This document shows, one piece after another, positions 47,688 through 64,000 of a DNA stretch of 64,000 nucleotides (position 1 is the first letter of the stretch; each line of letters begins with the position of its first letter). The translations under genes and the position numbers were made by a program. The notes under the pieces are model-generated. The model saw nothing but the letters and a program-made list of their open reading frames with translations. It was not told where the DNA came from and made no database searches. The DNA lies in NCBI GenBank assembly GCA_024362935.1, contig JANCRA010000003.1:40175291-40239290 (forward strand). Direction: 5' to 3'. This DNA comes from Setophaga petechia. Its lineage: Eukaryota > Chordata > Aves > Passeriformes > Parulidae.

Positions 47688-50300
47688 GTTCAAGCCCTGC
47701 AACAGCTTTTCAAGACAGACTTGAAAAATTTCCAAAATGTTTTACATGTAAAGTGAATAAGTCACTGCAGAGGAGTGGTGGGATTTTTGTATTTTTCAAA
47801 AACCTTCCAACTGACAGAATTCTTAATGTAATTAAAGACTGCATATTCACTACCATTTATCTTCTTTTTTTCCCCACTGCTGCCTATCTGTTGATTTTGT
47901 TAAGGGCTTCTTTTTCTGGTTGAGGGAAAACTGAGGCTTTCTTATTTCTTTTGTGTATACACATCTTTTACATTGTCTTGAAAAAGTGTGGTTGTTGTGA
48001 GCATATTTAATGACTCTTCCCAAAGACATCTGGCAGGTAAAAAGCACATCCAATACTCTTATGTTATTAACTGCTGCTATTGGTAGCACAGGGGAAGTGA
48101 CGGCAAAAAGGGAATTACTTTCCTAGTTACCAATGAACAGGGGTGAAAGATGGGATTTATAGAAATCCATTGAAAATTTCAGACTCTTTCTGCAGCAGGA
48201 TTTAAGCTCTGCTCCTGCTCCTAACCCTCCCAAGGACAAAACTCTCGAGATAACTTTTCACATGATCACGATGAACTGTATGCTTTGCCACATTTTTTGG
48301 TTAATGCTGCATTTGCAAACTCCTGAGGAAAAGCTGTGGTGCACGCAGGGTGTCAAGGGCTGATGCATGAGCTAATATTAGTGCCTGCTGTGACTTAGTC
48401 TTGCTGCTCAGGTGTTTTTGCAGCTCCTCGGGTAACATCTGTCAGAGGGAGTGATATCAGACTGCCATTGGCTTCCACTGCACCCTGGTTTTGAGAATAG
48501 TAATGAGAGCAACCAAGGTGGGTTTTTCTTTTTCCTTTGCGTTTTTTCAGCGGGGCCTGCTGTGTTTTCGCAGATTACATTTTAATTATTAAGTATTTAG
48601 GAGCCGTAACTTTTAATGTCAGACAACTTGGCACCCGCTTTGAAAAGAAACATGTTATTCTAAAGCAGAGAACGAGATTAGAAATTTGCTTTTGCAGATA
48701 GAAACCAAGTCCTGTCAGCTCATGTAATCCAGTTCCTTGGCAGTGATGCAGGCCAGCTTTCAGCACGGCATTCCTGCACGCTGCCTCTGCCAGACGTTCC
48801 CGTCTGGGCTGCTGCGCTCCCAGCGCGGCTCGCGGGGCCCGCCGTGGATCTGTGAACAGGCTGCACGCAGGGCTGTGTCACACCCCACTCTGACAGGGAA
48901 AAGCTTCCTACACCAGTTCACTGGGGAAAGGTCATCCTCTAGTTCAGTGTCCCTTTTACAAAATAGCCTGAGAGAGAACTGAAGGGCTTTTTTTGGTTTG
49001 CTTTTATAAAGTGTGTTCAGCTTGCTAACACGGCAGGCATGCAGAACGTAAGCTACCCAACCAACTATGAAACAAATGCTAGAATTAATTGCTTAATTCT
49101 CTTTGCATTAGGGTAAAGCACAGGTTTTAAGATGTCTCCAGTGAAGAATTGCTGAATATGAGAAACATCTACTACTGTCTTGTAGTAAATTGAAAAGCAA
49201 GTTCAAGTGTAAAGATTGGTTGGGTGATAGCCAAAGGCAAGCAGCAGTCCTGCCTCTTATTTTGTGAGACAATCTAGTTTTAAGCTTTGTGGGTACAAGT
49301 TTGACCCAGTAAGCACATTAAATAATGACTATTTCTGTAAACCCAGCGTTTGTTCAAACCAGATTCTTTGTACTACAGAAAAGAACCCACAGAGATAGTT
49401 CTTACCCTGAAGCTAATACATGAGTGCCAAAAGTTTAATTGCACCAAAGAGCAACAGACTGCATCCTAAGGAATTATCCCCTTTTCCAGCCCATTCTCTA
49501 CTGGGCTGCTGTAATGATTAAGTAATGCTGCATTTGCACAAAATCCCAAACCCGCACAGGTGCAGGAATGGACCTCCTTCCCTTTCAGGTAAGATGGGCA
49601 TGTCTGCCTGTGCCATGCACAGGGTGTGCCATGCACAACAATCCATCTCTGCATGGCAGAAAGCAGAGTGAAAACATGATCCAACATACAAGCTGATTGT
49701 GCAAGAGAAAGGTGAGACCCTGGGGCAGGGTCAGTGCCTGTCTGGATGCAGGTGACCTTTCCCAGCCCTGCAGCTCCAGCTGCCCTCTCTCCATTGCAGC
49801 CCCTCTGTCAGGCCAGGCAGCACCGCAGCACACGCGCAGCGCAACGTGAAGTCACTGAGATGATGAGTGGTGGAAGTGTTTGTACCAGCCACAGAGGGGT
49901 GCAGGTGCTTGGCAGCAGCAGCACTTTGATCCTGTTCACACCAGCACGCCTCAATTCTCACATCCAGTGCTCTCCGTGGAGACACTCAGACATGTTTTGC
50001 TTAAATGAAGGCACTGCACCATCTGAATTGGTGTTTTTGTGATACAGCAGCCCCAGTGTTTGGTAAGGATTGGGGTAGAGAACAAAAGTTGATTTTAGCT
50101 GCGGTAGGGAGTGTTCTCTGTGGGCTCCAGCAGCTTTTGGGAGCAATGCCTCACAAATATACCCACTTCCATGTCACTGGAACCACAGTTCAGCCCTGCT
50201 GCCTGTAGGACACTGAACTGGGTACTCAGCAGTACCTCTAACCTTAAGGTAACCAGCAAGATCCAAGCATACACTTTACTTTATCCAGAAACTGTATGAA
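47688..50300. other. Intergenic sequence downstream of POLR2L
   Basis: No gene, RNA or transposon was recognised. A small GC-richer patch at about 48770-48870 is too short to call a CpG island. Confidence 0.5.
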
Positions 50301-50304
50301 GGCT

Positions 50305-50646
50305 GCAAGGGAAAAACATTATTTTATTTCAACATTTTAATGAAATATAATAGTTTTTCTACATGGACAAACATTTGGTCTAACTGGCAGAAGCATCTAG
50401 AAGTTCACAACTCCAAACACAGATTTAAGAAGAAGCATCCAAACTTTTAATCTCTAAATCTTGTTTAAGTGGACTTCATCATTCCTTGAAAGAAGTTAGT
50501 GGCTTGGGGCAGTATTTTATCCAAAGATAAACATCTCTTGATGGTTGCACTACAGTTGGCTTTCATTCTTTACTGCCTGAAGTCCAGTTTCAAGTTTAAA
50601 TTAGAGCTAGGTTCCACATGGCTTGCAGCACAGTGCTTTTTGCATC
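50305..50646 (-). other. POLR2L: POLR2L 3' UTR
   Basis: About 340 bases lie between the stop codon and the minus-strand poly(A) signal at 50323-50328. The end is inferred from the signal position. Confidence 0.65.
50323..50328 (-). terminator. POLR2L: POLR2L poly(A) signal
   Basis: TTTATT on the + strand reads AATAAA on the gene strand, about 320 bases after the POLR2L stop codon. Confidence 0.65.
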
Positions 50647-54260
<3,614 letters not shown>

Positions 54261-55323
54261 CTGCTTGACTCGTATTTCATTAATCTGAGGATTGGGGAAG
54301 CATTAGGCACGGGCAGCGTGTGCTTAGCGGAGGGAAGCACGCTGCGATGGGTACAAACTTTGGGGACGGGCACTGCTGTTCTGGAGACTCCGGGATGAAG
54401 TATTCCTCTGTCAGTCCTTATTGCTCTCTCGTTTCAGCGTTAGCGTTATGCTAATTGTCCTTGGGAGAGCAGAAATTCTCCCCAAGTGTTGTTATTTTCC
54501 TGCTAAAGTATCTGTGAGTTGATACAGTGCACAGCGCAGAGCCATTAATGTCAGGCATATAAATAATTGTGTCTTAATGCACAGCTTATGTTAATACGTC
54601 TTTCGTGACTATTTTTTGAACGACTGGATTATTGACCCTCTGCACAGAAATGCCAGACCTAAGATGAACCGTAAAAGAGCAAAAAGTTTTGTTTTAATAA
54701 ATAAGGGCTTGAGGTTGAAAGCATTTTTACAATTCCATTGCTAGTGAAAAGACAGTAATTTTTACAGTCCCAGGAATAATTATGCACGGTTGTGAATGGA
54801 GCGAATTGACTTGGCATGGAGGGTAGATGAACCTCCTGCGATCTCTAGATTATGATCATTATTGTTATTGTGGGCCAGTGGGAGCAAAACCGTGTCTTTC
54901 CTTTTGATCCTTTGATTTCTTTCTTTTTTTGGGGGCAGGAGGGGGTGGGGAGTTGAGAATTTGAAGATTGTGCTTTGATGCATTTTCAGTACCAGGGCTC
55001 CAAAGTGATTTTCTTACTGAACTGTGTGGTAAAAGGCATTTGTGTTTGGAGATGGAAATTTGCAATTGAGAGTGAGAAAGAGGGGCTGGAGCTGGGCTTC
55101 ATAGCTAAGCCATATCATTAGATATAGGTTAGCGTTTTATAGCTGCCTTGTAGAAACATGCTTGCTTGTTTCTTGAAAACAAAACTGACCTCTAACTTTT
55201 GGACCTAGTTCGCATAGCTGACTTTGCTTAGCATCTTTTTTTCAAAGCAGAATGTACTCGGCTTGTTTGCACACCATTACTTCAACTTTGTCATGTGTTT
55301 TTGGGTAACCTGCCTTGGCTGGG

Positions 55324-55354
55324 TGATGGACCTAATGAACTAATAGGTCCATCA
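55324..55354. repeat. Perfect inverted repeat (11-bp arms, 9-base loop)
   Basis: TGATGGACCTA at 55324-55334 pairs perfectly with TAGGTCCATCA at 55344-55354. A further partial copy ('gatgaacctaatga') follows at about 55364. The copies suggest local slippage around a 'gatg(g/a)acctaatga' unit. Confidence 0.85.
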
Positions 55355-58149
55355 ATAATGAATGATGAACCTAATGAGCAAAACAGCTGTAGCTGCTTTG
55401 ATCCTAGAAGTGGTAAAGATTTTTATGAACTATGACCTGGAGAGACTGCTACATACCAAAAACATTCTCTGCTTAACTTCATATATCCTCTGCTTAATCT
55501 GACCATTTGCCAAACTGCAGAAGTCTGTTTAGAAGAGCTGTGGGGGAATGTGCACACATGTGACTATTTAGGAATTAGTCAGTGTTTTATGGGCTGTTAG
55601 CTCATGCTGATTAGGAGGACTGCAGCTTGAGCCATATGTGGCATTGCCAGCTTTCCACTCTTGTTCAGGTGAGCTGGGTACTGATGGCACTCAGCTGTTA
55701 GTGTTTAGTGAAATTTGATCTCTTCAGCCATTCTTTTGAAGAGGGTGGAAAGAATTCAAGAACTGGGTCTCTTTAAACATCCTTTGAAGAAGAATTGCAA
55801 GAATTGAAGTCCCAGCTCTTAGAACTATAAGTGCAACTCTTTCTCACAGTAAGTTCTTACCACATTTCTGGTCCCTTGCCACCCTCAATAAGTAGCAGTC
55901 CTCAAACTGCTGATTCTTTGGGCCTTCAGGCAGCCTGCTGGTCAGAAAACCCACTGGAGCCCTCATCAGCATTAAGCAGAAGAGACTGCCCTAGAATTAA
56001 TCGAGTTGAAGAAGGCTTGAGAACTGTGGGCTGCTTTCTTGATGTGCAGCTGGAGCAGCTTGAGCAGCTTCTGTCACGTGGATTTGTTGTGAGGCAGTGC
56101 AGATAATACACTCGCCTTCTTCCTGTGATCTGAACAACTTCTGAAAGCTGACAGTGTTCTGACCCAATGTCACTCTTGGGATGAGGCTCCTTCTTGGTAT
56201 TTTTGGGTGGATTTAGATCTGTAACATGCAGCTAGGCATTGCATGGCATTTGTAGTGATGTGTACTGAAATCCTAGGCTGGTGATTAAGGAGTCGACCCT
56301 GCTTCCTATTCTCCTATCCACAAAATGCAAGGGAAAATATTGCTGCTTGTTTAAAAAACAAACAGAAATGAAGTCAGTTAAGTGACCCCGGTGATTGAAC
56401 TACTCCTAAAATACTTTTGTAGCTGGAGTGGCCATATGACCTCCTGCAGCTCATGCTGGCAAATTGTGTCTTTTCTGACCTTGTCTCTGTAATTAGGACT
56501 GGAGGAAAGACTTGTGAGATCTCTGCTCTTGCGCTGGTACTGTGAGAAACTGGTAGCTAAAAGGTATTTTTTACTTTATTGGCTGCAGTGGGTCCGGTTT
56601 ATGTGTGCACCCTTATGAGTCTGGAAAATTTTGACCTTTCACCACTTTTCACCTCCTGCCGTTGTTCCCTTCTTCTGACTTTGCTTATTCTGTGTACATG
56701 TAGATAATGGCCAGAACTGAAGACGTGGGTCTTTTAAGATCTGACTTGCCAGTGATATTCAAGGGTAGTGAATTGTTATTTAAATATAGGACTTTTTAGG
56801 GCAACTTTTCCATGAAGGATTGTTTTAGTGCTATTGATCATGATGCAGACTTTTATAAAGCTGTGGGTAGCTCTGTTGGCCCTGCTTGGAGTTAAAAGCT
56901 CTCTTCCCTGTTGCTCCCTGTGGTCATTTACAGAGAAAGAATGTTAGCAATTTTCTCTCCATCTCCAACCAGCACTCAGAATCCTGTGCACAATGGCAAA
57001 AGTACCATATTCAGTGTTTTACTCCACGGATCCCAACGAGGTCAGAGAGGGAAGAATCCTAAGAGGAAGAGACTCACATTTATTGTGAAATGAGTGGTTA
57101 AAAGGGCATTAGTCAGGAACTGAAATGTGACATGGAAAGTTTAATGTATATAAATAATTTACATAGCAGTAGAGAGTCAGAGGAAGAGGGAAATATACAA
57201 AAACAAACATGCAGGAGGAAGCTTGGCTGTTTTTTTTTCAGGCACATTTTCCACTCCAGGTTTGCTAAATCCTGCACACGTACTCTTGGGCTTTCTCTAG
57301 TCCTGGTTAACTACTCAGAAGTGTGTCATTCATCCTGTTCCACAAAAGGTGAAGGAAAGTGGCTCCCTCTGGAGCTAGCTGGTATCTTTGGAAGTCCTCT
57401 TTCCCCCTCTAAAGCATGAAGGCTTAAGGAGCAAAGAGTGAGATGGAATATAGATTTGTTTTCCCCTTGAGTTTTTTTTAAAGTATTTTTTAGTGAGTGC
57501 CTTTCTTCCCCCAGCTCCACAGTGCAATTTGGTGTAGAGATGTGATGGTGGGGAGGTGGAGAAGGCAAGGAGAGGCAGGGATGATGGAAGCAGGAAAGAC
57601 TTGGCTGCTCTGTAGAGCTTTGTGTGCTTGGTTGCCCCACACACTGTTTAAGAGCTGCTCAGGCCCCTGGATTTAGTGAAACAAATGCTGAAGCTGCTAA
57701 GCAAGGAGAAATGAGGAGAAATCTCTCTAAGCTGGGGATGTGACTGCAGCTCTACTGTAATACCACACAAGCCTGATGCTGCTGATTTCATTAAAAGCAT
57801 CATTCAGGGCCTCAAAGCAGGTTTTAATACTTGCTATATGTTTTTTTAAATATGCTGACCTTATCTAGTAAGCCTGTAATATTTGTTGCAATGAAGAACA
57901 GCTGCTGCATAAATACATATATAACATCAGTTGCCAATTCTGTAAGCTGTGCTGAGACTGTGACTTGTTTGAAGTGGGGTTGCTATTAAAAGGCAGGTGG
58001 CAAGATGTTTATTTTGCACCTTGTTAATTGCTTGTTTTTCCTGCTGTAATTGGCTTCCTAATGGGGGCAGAATGTGCTTGGTTTTGCACACAAAGCTTCA
58101 TTAGTGACAACTGATGGAAAGGATTCAGAGGGTGGGATTTAGATGAAAA

Positions 58150-58163
58150 ATATATATATATAT
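58150..58163. repeat. Short (AT)n tract
   Basis: Seven AT dinucleotides in an AT-rich context; of minor interest. Confidence 0.85.
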
Positions 58164-61100
58164 TGAGTAACAGATGTCTCTGCTAAATAGAGTATATGAG
58201 GAATTCCTGTAGATGCATCCAAAAATGCAAATGTTTTCCCATAAAACGATTTAAGATGTTCTAGTGTTAGGTATAAAGATTGCTGCCTATTACTTGAGAA
58301 AGGGGCAGAGATGTTATTATTTATGTTATTTTTGTGGGGCAGAGATTTTGTTCTGCTTCACTGAACAGGAGTTAGGATGCTGGGATGGTGCTCTCTGCTC
58401 AGGACTCTTGGCATCCAGGTATTCAGAAAGAGATTTTTGAGGATCTCTGTGGCATGTTTAGACATTGTTCCCACTGACAAACTGGGAGATGATGAGCCGT
58501 GGTGGAATTCTGTAACTTTCTAAGCTTTGTGGAGCCATCCCTGCCTCTTGTGTTCAAGAGCTGTTCCACTGGCCCCTTGCAGGCAGGACATGGTGGTGGA
58601 AAAGCATAGCTGGACCATCCATGATCCTGGCTGTGCTTACAAGTGAGAGCTGGGGGTGGATGCTCCAGAAAGACAGTTCTTGTTTCAATAATGACTTGGT
58701 TTTTTTTAATGTGGTGTAAGAAAATGGTCTGAGAGTCATCAGGATAGTCATCTGACACCATTGTGTTGGAGGCCATCAGATTTTTGTGCTGTTCAGTTTA
58801 ATATGCCCTGGTACCTGTAGAGGTTTTATGAAAATTTCACCTGCTGTAGGTGAAAGGTGAGTGCACTTGTGTGTGTTTATGTATGCATATGTATATAAAA
58901 TTAATAATAAATATGTAAATAAAATTAATAAAGGGTAAGATGGCTCTTCATGGAAATGAAGCCCTCCTGTCCCCTCCTTTTTTTCTTTTTTTTAAAGCAC
59001 TGTGATGGGATTGAAAAATAAACTTGTCTATTCCCTACTTTTCTTCTTCCTCAGATGCCAGTATTTAACTAGTTTAAGACTGGATTTATCTGTCATGTTT
59101 CTTCTTAGTAAGGTTACTTCAAGGCAAAAGTATTGCCCGTCTTGGACTGACAAATTTTATAAGAAAAAGTATTTATTACATGAATATATCACAGCCTAAT
59201 TGACTGTTTCATGTTGGAGGGGGAGAGTAATATCCTGAGGCAGGATTTTAATCAGAAAGATCACAAGACTGCCCATCAGCTCTACTCTTCCATGTAAGTG
59301 TCCTCAGATGACAAAATAATCCCCTTTCTTGGATTCTGCAGAAATCTTTTTTTTCCCCCCAAAGTGAAGAATGGACTGTGTAGTTGAGGTGAGGGCAGGA
59401 CTTGTCAATTATTGATGCTTGAAGGGAAGAGCCCCAAGGTGGTGTTCTTCCATGGAGACAGGACTGCATATTCCCACTGAGCTCATGGATGTGCTTTTGC
59501 CTCTGATGTGCTTCCTGCCTTTGGCTGAGAAGCCTTTTCTCTGGCTCTGTACTCAGGCCCCCTCCCATCAGGGTTTATCTCTAAAGACACTGTAGGGAGC
59601 CATCCCTCTTGTAGTACTTTACCATGGCATGTGTGAATTTCTGAATTCCAATGAAAAGGAGCAGAGGGGGGAGATGTTCTAACTGAGTTTTAAGTCTTAT
59701 CTCTGAGGTTCTCATAAGTGGTGATGGATGTATTTGGAGCACAGGATTAAAGAGCAGGCTCTGCTGAATGCTGTCCTTTGGGGGATGCTTATGTCTGTAA
59801 TCAGACTCAGTGCTTGGACTTTTTCTTCCATTTGTCTTCTGGCCAGTCTTGCACCTTGCAAGCCTTCATGGGAGTGGGAACAGAAAGTGATTGCTGTAAG
59901 TAGGAGAAAAGATGCATCTTACTGAGTACTTTATCTCTTGACAGTGGCTAGTAGTGGCTGCTTAAGGAAGCAGATAAACTTAAAGCAAGTGTGCAGTAGT
60001 AATGAAGTGGGATGCTTGCATTTTGTATTTCATGTCAGTCTGTGTCTGTAATCTTGTTCCAGAACTGGGCAAATAGGGAAGAAAATGTATTTTTTCTGAT
60101 TCAAGCAACTTCTTCAGCTTGGGCATGGCAGCCTGTTGTGTCCAGATTAAGGTGCTAGATGAAAGCTGGATGTCTTAAACCATTTCTGAAGCGGCCTCTG
60201 TTATGCACTGTATTCTGGTGAAAGACAACTATTTCTGGCAGTGTGCAGAGCCTGAGATCTCCCAGTTTACAGACCTTCTAGCATGGATGTGGAGAGGACA
60301 GACTTGATGCATTGGGTACGACGTTATCACTCAGCAGAGTGGGCTGCTGTGCACCTATCATAGTGCCATCCACAGGGAATCTTCCATTGCTTTGTTTATT
60401 GAGCTGCTGTTTTTAAAATTAAAAACAGCCAAATGTTTCATAAAATATTAAGAGGTGCTGCTTTAGTGCCTCTCATCAGATTAAGTATGTCACTTTCTGT
60501 GTCCTTAGGGTGATGAAGCCCATCAGCTTGGTTGTTCTCTCACCTTAAGCATGCATTAAGGTGACATGCTTCATCTCACAAGGGAGGCTGAAGCTATCAC
60601 ACTGCAGAACTGGGAACTGTAGGGGTCCTGCACTTTAGCTGTGGCTTCTCAAATGAAATTTTGCAGAAGTAATAGTTTGCTTTGTACCAGTGAATTCCTT
60701 TTTGTTAGGGAAGTGCTTTTTTGAGCAAAAATATTGAGGTAATACAGTGGTAGACACATGCACAGCAACTGCGCTGCAGGAAAGAAAGAAATTGCGGCGT
60801 GTTTTATATGAAAGACCAAGGACTGTTGCGTTTCAATGGCTAAAAGAGAGAGGCCCTACATTCCTCAAAGACCTTTTATGAATATGGATTTTGAAGTTGT
60901 TTTGCTTGCAGGTGAATTTCTTTTTTATTCAAGAGCCAGTTCTGGCATTTTAATCATAACACAGTGGTGCTGGTGTAGTGGAGCGTTGGGAAGCTGTGGG
61001 GAGTGGTAGCCCCAGGACTGAGGAGGGTCTCTTGCTTGCTGCAGAGAAGCCCTGAGGGCTGCACAGTGGTGGAACACAGCGTGGCGGAGCTGGGACGGAG

Positions 61101-64000
61101 CCACAGGGGGCTTGCTTTCAATGAGTTTTCCATCATCTCTCGCCTCCACCCAGCAGTTCAGCACTCTTTAGCATTTGTATAGTGTTTGGGAATGCTGCAT
61201 CATTACTGGGTTAAATAGTCTAGAAGTTCTAATAAATTCAGGATACGAGACCAACTTGACTTCTGAATTTCCTGGGTTTGGGTTGCGTTGCCTCTTTAAA
61301 CTCAGTCATGGCACTCGTGGCTGGTTACTCCAGCGTTCCTGCTGTGTGCAGCAAAGTCCCACCTGTGTGCACATCAGGGAGCTCTTACTCAGGAGCCTGC
61401 TCTGAAGGGCAGCGGCTCCTCTGTCTGATCTGATACCGCTGCTGCAGCTTTGCTTGGTCGTGGTGCGAGGGAATAATAAAGTACAGCCTTCAATCATGCG
61501 ACCTAATCAGAGGGGGTTGTCTCTGGTGATGGATAAGTCCTCCTGGAACAATAGGCTGCTTGAGCTGTGCCCAGGGACTGCTGCGTTTGGTTGGGGTTTT
61601 GCATTAATTTTTGGCCTGAATAAAAAGAACTGTGAGATCAAGGTTGCAGTTTTGTTTGCAGCTTGCCTTCAAACCTAAAAATCCAGCCTGATCTAAAAGG
61701 GTCCTTTACTGTGTATGTCTCTGCTCTCCCCAAAACTATCTGAAGAGCATTTTCCCCTTCTCCTTTAGGATATACTGAGTATTTTGGGTGCTCCCAAGTT
61801 ATTTTGATTCCTTAAGTTTGCTCTCTTCAAAATAGGCATAAACAAATATATGTTTTTGTATTTCACCCTTGTGAAATGTATTTCGCCCACCTGGCCTGAT
61901 GAGTGACATGCTGAGAGCATGAACATGGGTTCTTTACCCTGGGATGTCCCCCCAGCCACAGCTTTTCCTTAAAAGTCCCCTGTATGACCTTGTCAAGGTG
62001 CTTTGCTTCTTTTCTTGATTTATCACATTTGCCATTCTCAGTAGAGAAGCTAAGAAGTTTAATACTAAGAAAGTGCCTGTATCCTGTGAAAGATAGCTTT
62101 TTCTGTTGGTATTGAGAAGCCTTGGAAGATGAATGTGTGTATAAATTCTGTTTAGCTCTGTAATAACTGAGCTGTGCAGCGGTTTATCTGCAATGTGGGT
62201 GAATCTTAGCCATGGGCAGTGTTACACAAAGGATGCCACCTGTCTGCAGTGAGGCCACAGGTGTATTTAGGTATATTTGCATTTCTGCAAAGGACGGGTG
62301 TTTTTTTGCTTCTCTGTTGAGTAGCATCCTCAGTGTGTGGGGTTAGTTTAAAGCAGAAAGGATTGTTCTTCTTAAAATACTTGCTGAACAAATATATTTT
62401 TTTCTTCTATTCTGCAAAACAAAATGGTATGTGGGTGAAAGAAAGGCTTTCCCCCCAGCACACGTGCAGCTGCTTTATGGATCGCAGAACAGTCTTTGGA
62501 GCACAGAAGAGCTATTGCTGCTGCAGAGAAGTGCCAGCATGGTGCCTTATTTCCAGCAATCTTAACTTCAGTCGTGGTGGTGGTGGGCTGGAGCTGTGCT
62601 GCAGTGGCTCTGCTTGTACTGCTGCTGTTGTTTGGGCATTCTGCCTTTGTCAGGGAATCAGGACATCTGGAGGAAAGGGATTCTGGGATGACTAGGACTT
62701 CTTTGTCACACACAAGAGAATTTCTTACTTGGAGAATGGATAATAGAATGCCTGTATGGGAGAAAGCGAGAACTGCCCAGAACATCCTGGTCCCCTGCTA
62801 GAGGTGAGGACACAGGGAATTATGCTCAGAAGTAGAAGAGAAGCTTTCTTCATCTAGATGCAGTGTTAGGCTTTCTAAAATTTGTCTGTGATCTCTTACT
62901 GTTCTATTGAGGTTTTATGTTTCTTTGCTTTCTCTGTCAGTAAATGACCATTTCATTTTGGCAGTGCCTTGCAGTTCAAATTATAGTTGGGGCCAATTTA
63001 TTGTGGATCTGTTTAGCATCAGTTTTATTGTTTGCCTGCATTCCTGCTCTGCTGTGGGATTGTCATTGCAGTGCCTTTTGGGTATACTTTTTTTGCTGTC
63101 ACTGGCCTGACTCCTAGGGCTTGAAAAGCTGTTTGAGGATTCCTCTGGGAGCCTAAGGGCCTTATTGGAAAGAAATCAAATTCTCATAAGTTCCTGAGAA
63201 AGCTGTCATAAGCCTTGTGGCTGCTGGGTTATTGCCAGGTCCTTAATTCATGGGACACACGATGAGCCATTGCTAGACAATATTGGTTTCAGGTTCTTTT
63301 GTACTGTATTGTGAAAGGAGAGCCACTTCTGGGCCATTGTTTTAGCCAGTGTAAGAACACACAAGATTTTCTGTAAGGAAGTATTTACAGTTTATTAAGC
63401 ATTGTTTTCTGGCTTTTTTCTTTTCCTTGCTAGAGTTCTTTCTTTGTGCACCCAATTCACCTCTGCAGGTTTCAGTTCTAGCAAGGATTCATCTGAAGTC
63501 AGACTGCTTTTGCACTCTGTGGCTTTTGGCAATGGAAGCCCCACTGACCATGCATGGGAGTCAATTTAAAGGGAAGTGCTGCTGTGGGTGAGCCAGCTGT
63601 CCTTTACTGCTGTCCAAGTTGTCTGTTACAGTGAGGAAAATGGTTTTGATGATCCTCCTGATAGTGTTTCCTTGTAAGTGTATAATTTGTTGTGGCATTC
63701 ATATTTTTTGGACAAATCCCTTTGCCTGGGATTTTTCTCCTGGGAAGCTGAGAAGCCTCAGAGAAAAAGGAAAACAATAATTATGTGATTTGCATCTCCT
63801 GTGTTTTGCTGCTTTGGAATGTGTTTGGAGATTGTTTACCAACAGGTGGTTATTGGTTTTTGCTGTGAATTGTTTTGACTTCTTGACCAACCCAGTGCCA
63901 AGCTGTGTCAGGACTCTGGAAAGAGTAATGAGTTTTCAGTAGTATCTTTTTAGCCTTTTGTAAGTATCCTTTCTGTATTCTTTAGTATAGTTTAGTATAG

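Larger units (their letters stand above)
54261..64000 (+). other. Presumed TSPAN4 5' intron, no coding exon seen
   Basis: After the CpG island the sequence returns to ordinary AT-moderate, non-coding character to the window end. I looked for the conserved tetraspanin first coding exon (a YLMF..N..FW pattern ending in a donor) and did not find one. Features noted are a hairpin at 55324-55354 and a short (AT)n at 58150-58163. No RNA gene or transposon could be supported. Confidence 0.4.

Noticed and set aside
54261..64000. TSPAN4 coding exons
   Set aside because: Expected from synteny, but no sequence encoding the conserved TSPAN4 N-terminus or its CCG loop was found. The coding part is presumably beyond the window.

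Overview
This is a stretch of vertebrate nuclear genome, almost certainly avian. Genes are split by GT-AG introns, there are three CpG islands, and most of the sequence is non-coding. The interspersed repeats are bird-type: a CR1 LINE 3' end and two ERVL-type solo LTRs of a kind common in passerines. No mammalian SINE of the Alu or B1 type was seen. A passerine is my inference from the LTR sequences.

Two protein-coding genes can be read completely. CD151 (tetraspanin-24) lies on the + strand with seven coding exons between 22294 and 33492, giving 252 residues. Its 3' UTR runs to about 35580. POLR2L (RPB10/RPABC5, shared by RNA polymerases I, II and III) lies on the - strand with two coding exons, 52824-52918 and 50647-50755, giving 67 residues. 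Human 11p15.5 has the same order and orientation: CRACR2B(+), CD151(+), POLR2L(-), TSPAN4(+). The right-hand CpG island (about 52930-54260) is therefore probably the shared divergent promoter of POLR2L and TSPAN4. The last 10 kb is then probably TSPAN4 5' non-coding sequence and intron, but no TSPAN4 coding exon was found.

Layout: 1-3470 has no recognised gene, with a possible poly(A) signal of an upstream gene near 334. 3470-4000 is a CpG island and candidate CD151 promoter. 4000-22273 is probably a very long 5' intron of CD151, carrying microsatellites, a minus-strand solo LTR with an internal 58-bp tandem array, and ancient repeats. 22274-35580 is the CD151 body. 35600-50300 is an expanded intergenic region with an AT-rich block, a GC-rich higher-order minisatellite inside a CpG island, a CR1 fragment and a second solo LTR. 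50300-52930 is POLR2L, followed by the divergent CpG island and the presumed TSPAN4 leader region.

The genes do not form a pathway. CD151 is a membrane organiser of laminin-binding integrins, and POLR2L is a housekeeping polymerase subunit. I saw no new multi-gene system. The most noteworthy items are the minisatellite island at 36.4-37.0 kb, the LTR with a multiplied U3 block, and the changed integrin-contact and glycosylation positions in CD151.
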